This document shows positions 7,310 through 9,387 of a stretch of DNA of 9,387 nucleotides, in pieces (position 1 is the stretch's first letter; every line of letters starts with the position of its first letter). The position numbers and the translations under genes are program-made. The notes beneath the pieces were generated by a model. It was not told where the DNA came from and did not search any database. It worked only from the letters and a program-made list of their open reading frames with translations. This DNA comes from Hyphomicrobiales bacterium. Its GTDB lineage: Bacteria; Pseudomonadota; Alphaproteobacteria; Rhizobiales; Kaistiaceae. Where the stretch lies: contig JAFKJZ010000273.1 of assembly GCA_017305815.1 (NCBI GenBank), forward strand, positions 1 to 9,387, read 5' to 3'.

Positions 7310-7372
7310 CGATCCCGCCGCGAGCAATGCCGTCGCGGTCAACGAAACGCCGAGTGTGGGCTTGCGAAACAT
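7310..7372 (-). CDS. Start of a secreted-protein gene, apparently truncated
   Basis: The ATG at 7372 has an excellent AAGGAGG ribosome-binding site. It opens with a signal-peptide-like 'MFRKPTLGVSLTATALLAAG'. After about residue 21 the frame loses coding character ('SRMRSESSPAFVC...') although it stays open to 7127. The use of TTG and TCG codons resembles the porin segment more than the alphaproteobacterial genes. My reading is that the first 20 or so codons of a real gene downstream of the porin are preserved and the rest is lost at a junction near 7300-7315. The product cannot be identified. Confidence 0.4.
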
Positions 7373-7390
7373 GTCTTCCTCCTTCGTCTC

Positions 7391-7428
7391 AAAAATCTTC
7401 TCGCCAGCGCGTCAGTCAGGCGCTGGCG
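7391..7428 (-). terminator. Probable terminator of the porin gene
   Basis: A perfect 9-bp inverted repeat (7402-7410 with 7420-7428) encloses a 9-nt loop 25 bases past the porin stop codon. On the minus strand, five T follow after a 6-base gap (complement of the A run at 7391-7395). The delayed T run makes it weaker than the others in the window. Confidence 0.5.
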
Positions 7429-7453
7429 GCGTGATGTCGCCGATCGGAACGCG

Positions 7454-8389
7454 TCAGAACGCGTGGCGGATGCCGAACTGCACGCCCGACGGATTCTGTG
7501 TGCCGGTCGGCGTGACCTGGAACGTCACCGGGTAATGCACCGTTGTGTCGTTGCTGTGCTGCACACGGGCATAGGTGGCGTAAAGCGTGGTGCGTTTGGA
7601 CAAGCCGTACATGTAGCCGATCACGAAGCCGTTGCCGTTCGAGAGCGCCTTGTTGTCGTCGTCCTGGCGATGGACAAAGCTCGCGTAGAAGCGATGACGG
7701 TCGGTCAGCGCATACCGCACACCGGCCTGAATATCCCAGCCGCGCACGTTGAATGCGACATACGGCGGGTACGCGTAGTAGCCGTTGTACGTGTGATAAA
7801 TCAGGGTCGGCTCGACGCTGCCGAACTTGTAGGTGGCCGAGAAGTAGTTGTCGCGCGACGAGTGGATCTGGCTCGACGAGTAGATGTCGCGCGTATATTG
7901 CAACTCGCTGACGGCGCCCAGGAAGATGCCGCCGTTGCGGTAATCGAGGCCGGCCGAATAGAATCGGCCCGAGCGCGTGCCGTCGCCTACACCGGTGGTG
8001 GCCATGAAGCGGCCCATCAGCCCATGCCAGCGGGGCGTGTTGTACTGAATGGCGTTGTCGACGCGGTACGACGCGTAGAAGAACTCCATGTTGTTGACCA
8101 TACTGAAGTCCGCCGCCCAGCTAGGGTCGGCGTAACCGGCGATCCAGTAAGGCGGCGTGAACTGACGGCCGAGCGACACGTCGCCCCACGCCCCCTTCAG
8201 GCCAACGAACGACTGGCGCGCCTGCGCCGATTGCGTGCCGTTCGCGGCAGAGAACATGGGCTCATACGTGAAGAATGCGCGGTTGCCGCCGCCCAAGTCC
8301 TCGAACCCGCTCAAATTGAAGCGAGAGTTGTTCAGCCCGCCGCTGGAGACCCGCGTGACCTTGCCGCCATTGGCCCCCGATCCCCACAA
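7454..8389 (-). CDS. Gram-negative porin (Burkholderia type), 5'-truncated
   Basis: This is an outer-membrane general-diffusion porin of the betaproteobacterial trimeric family. The C terminus 'GVQFGIRHAF' ends in the Phe recognised by the BAM machinery. Alternating beta-strands run throughout. 'NLSGFEDLGGG' and 'AQARQSFVGL', then 'VSLGRQFTPPY' ahead of the constriction-loop region, are family signatures. The protein is about 311 aa, whereas members are usually about 350-390 aa with a signal peptide. Here the signal peptide, 'VTLYG' strand and early loop are missing. The frame is open only back to 8413 ('LQDLNVEQLWG'), where the stop codon of the adjacent tfpZ-like gene closes it. The TTG at 8389 is a formal start with no ribosome-binding site and should not be trusted. 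Context, GC and taxonomic character differ from both neighbours. As written it could not be exported, so it is a fragment or pseudogene. Confidence 0.88.
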   Translation of the reverse strand: MWGSGANGGKVTRVSSGGLNNSRFNLSGFEDLGGGNRAFFTYEPMFSAANGTQSAQARQSFVGLKGAWGDVSLGRQFTPPYWIAGYADPSWAADFSMVNNMEFFYASYRVDNAIQYNTPRWHGLMGRFMATTGVGDGTRSGRFYSAGLDYRNGGIFLGAVSELQYTRDIYSSSQIHSSRDNYFSATYKFGSVEPTLIYHTYNGYYAYPPYVAFNVRGWDIQAGVRYALTDRHRFYASFVHRQDDDNKALSNGNGFVIGYMYGLSKRTTLYATYARVQHSNDTTVHYPVTFQVTPTGTQNPSGVQFGIRHAF

Positions 8390-8413
8390 CTGCTCGACGT
8401 TCAGGTCCTGTAG

Positions 8414-9178
8414 CTAATCAAAGCCGCCAACGGAAGCATAGCCGACAATATTGGCCTGCGCGTCCAACAAAGCGATCCACTGATCCAGGGATTTCTGACT
8501 GACAAGTGGAAGATAATAAAGCTGGTCGATTTTCAACCTAGTTTTTTTCGCTGCGGCATCAATATCTGCCTGAGTTTGCATATTTTTTCCGGCACGCAGA
8601 ATAGACAGCGACTTCATGCGGCGTCGGATCTGGGGTTTGCTGGCGTCATAGGGCTGCCACCAGTCAGGGCGAGCGCTGATTTCAATACCCTGGATTGACA
8701 TTTCGACGCTTTCTAGCACTTCATCTCCACTCTTCGGATCACGTGTGCCCACCAATACTGGTCCACCCCAGGAGAGCGCTTGCGATGCGGACATTGCTTT
8801 CTTGTCGACCTGCACAGCCGATACAACTGTCAAACGATCCACCTCAAAAGCCAATACAACCGGCCGAGCCTCGCTAATGCTGTGCAAACCATACGCCAAG
8901 GCCATTAACTGTATGACGAAAACCAGCGTCAAATCAAACAGCAATTCACGGCGTGACTTTTTTGGGTTGAAAATGATAGCTGTCAGTAACGGACCGCATA
9001 CCACATCGACTCCGATCAAGATCCAAAACAGATGCTGGCCGCCAGCCAGGCTGCGATATGGAAACGGGAACCACAATCCCAGCACCACGGCAGCCACAAT
9101 CAAGGCCACCACAGCGCTGATACCAAGATGAATGCATGATGCTTTAACGGCTAATCGCAAGCGAACGAGAGAAAACAT
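8414..9178 (-). CDS. tfpZ: Type IV pilin accessory protein, TfpX/TfpZ family
   Basis: TfpX/TfpZ-type proteins are encoded directly after pilA in several pseudomonads and betaproteobacteria and help display of their own pilin type; the mechanism is poorly defined. The 254-aa product has three N-terminal membrane helices (about 16-37, 48-70 and 79-98). It carries family-like motifs 'CIHLGISAVVALIVAA', 'LIGVDVVCGPLLT' and 'ALAYGLHSI', then 'RPVVLAFEVDRLTVV', followed by a soluble C-terminal domain of about 150 residues ending 'VGYASVGGFD'. The gene looks complete. The ATG at 9178 lacks a clear ribosome-binding site, which with the upstream terminator suggests low expression. It follows the pilin gene on the same strand. 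I am sure of the family; the choice between the tfpX and tfpZ names is uncertain. Confidence 0.85.
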   Translation of the reverse strand: MFSLVRLRLAVKASCIHLGISAVVALIVAAVVLGLWFPFPYRSLAGGQHLFWILIGVDVVCGPLLTAIIFNPKKSRRELLFDLTLVFVIQLMALAYGLHSISEARPVVLAFEVDRLTVVSAVQVDKKAMSASQALSWGGPVLVGTRDPKSGDEVLESVEMSIQGIEISARPDWWQPYDASKPQIRRRMKSLSILRAGKNMQTQADIDAAAKKTRLKIDQLYYLPLVSQKSLDQWIALLDAQANIVGYASVGGFD

Positions 9179-9198
9179 CGCAAAGTGCTGTAATCAAT

Positions 9199-9232
9199 AA
9201 AAAAGCTGCCTCGCAGTTGCCGCGAGGCAGCT
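9199..9232 (-). terminator. Strong terminator between pilin and tfpZ-like gene
   Basis: A perfect 11-bp inverted repeat (9204-9214 with 9222-9232) with a 7-nt loop is followed on the minus strand by six T. It lies 39 bases after the pilin stop and 20 bases before the tfpZ ATG. Most pilin transcripts should end here, with limited readthrough into tfpZ. No separate tfpZ promoter is visible in this short gap. Confidence 0.9.
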
Positions 9233-9270
9233 CAGGCACTATTCAACAATTGAGCCTGGATTAACCCGTT

Positions 9271-9387
9271 TTAGAAGCGGCAGTTAGCAGGAACGTACTT
9301 GTACATCGTGGTACCGCCAGTGGGAGTAGCCTGTGCTGTTCCAGTAGTACATCCCCAAACGATCGGCTGACCAGCCACCATGGCACC
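9271..9387 (-). CDS. pilA: Type IV pilin (PilA-like), C-terminal 38 codons only
   Basis: The frame is open from the window edge to the TAA at 9271 and encodes a pilin end. 'IVWGCTTGTAQATPTGG' is followed by 'MYKYVPANCRF' at the terminus. The two cysteines would close the C-terminal disulfide (D) loop of type IVa pilins, and the 'KYVPANCR' ending is typical of such pilins. The conserved N-terminal methylation site and helix lie outside the window, so the pilin group cannot be read directly. The downstream TfpZ-like gene supports the call. Confidence 0.85.
   Translation of the reverse strand, partial: GAMVAGQPIVWGCTTGTAQATPTGGTTMYKYVPANCRF

Noticed and set aside
7300..8382. GATC sites near both suspected junctions as evidence of restriction-fragment ligation
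   Set aside because: GATC is frequent across the whole GC-rich segment, so its presence near 7311 and 8379 is not informative without exact breakpoints.
7202..8413. Plus-strand open frame (403 codons) opposite the porin, crossing the suspected junction
   Set aside because: The minus strand encodes recognisable porin strands with a C-terminal Phe; the opposite frame has no domain and spans two unrelated segments.
7300..8413. Porin block as a horizontally acquired island
   Set aside because: No mobility genes, direct repeats or tRNA target; the porin is truncated and non-exportable, and both flanks belong to different bacterial classes. A chimera is more likely.
1..9387. CRISPR array, tRNA, rRNA or tmRNA gene
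   Set aside because: No regularly spaced repeats or RNA-gene landmarks were seen on either strand. smpB is present, but ssrA is not in the window.

Overview
The window does not read as one continuous genome. Positions 1 to about 7.3 kb look like an ordinary chromosomal stretch of a GC-rich alphaproteobacterium, probably Hyphomicrobiales/Rhizobiales. Support comes from the SmpB, DapA and Slt protein sequences, their order, and very high GC (a sampled 60-base line at 3001 is 47/60 G+C). Positions from about 7.3 to 8.41 kb carry a 5'-truncated betaproteobacterial (Burkholderia-type) porin (sampled line at 7861: 35/60 G+C). Positions 8.41 to 9.39 kb carry a lower-GC type IV pilin locus with a TfpZ/TfpX-like accessory protein and the last 38 codons of a pilin (sampled line at 8521: 27/60 G+C). 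No transposase, integrase, att site or tRNA lies between the segments. The porin has lost its signal peptide and first strands exactly where it meets the pilin locus. The simplest reading is a chimeric assembly or joined DNA fragments, not a natural island.

Alphaproteobacterial part. A plus-strand hairpin terminator (13-41) closes a gene left of the window. Next come a minus-strand terminator (88-118), smpB (150-626) and dapA (638-1447), arranged as a dapA-smpB operon read on the minus strand. Divergent from dapA is a full-length Slt-type lytic transglycosylase (1749-3899). Convergent with it is a minus-strand envelope operon: a 711-aa protein with an N-terminal anchor, a BON-like domain, four repeats of about 122 residues and an OmpA C-terminal domain (4995-7130); a 45-aa membrane protein (4847-4984); and a membrane-anchored helix-hairpin-helix protein (4019-4850). 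These are coupled by a 10-bp gap and an ATGA overlap. A 31-aa reading frame (7127-7222) overlaps the start of the OmpA gene by ATGA and is preceded by two mutually exclusive hairpins.

Two genes carry lesions. dapA is 269 aa instead of about 292 and lacks the beta3-alpha3 unit of its TIM barrel, although the reading frame is kept and all other active-site residues remain. The helix-hairpin-helix gene is broken by an apparent single extra base in a GGG run at 4513-4515.

Functionally, the most interesting native item is the BON-repeat/OmpA - small membrane protein - helix-hairpin-helix operon. It looks like a cell-envelope module tying an inner-membrane-anchored peptidoglycan binder to a membrane-anchored putative nucleic-acid- or protein-binding partner. 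I know of no described function for this combination. In the foreign right-hand part, the pilin and TfpZ-like gene are separated by a strong terminator, which would make the accessory gene a low-level readthrough product of the pilin transcript.
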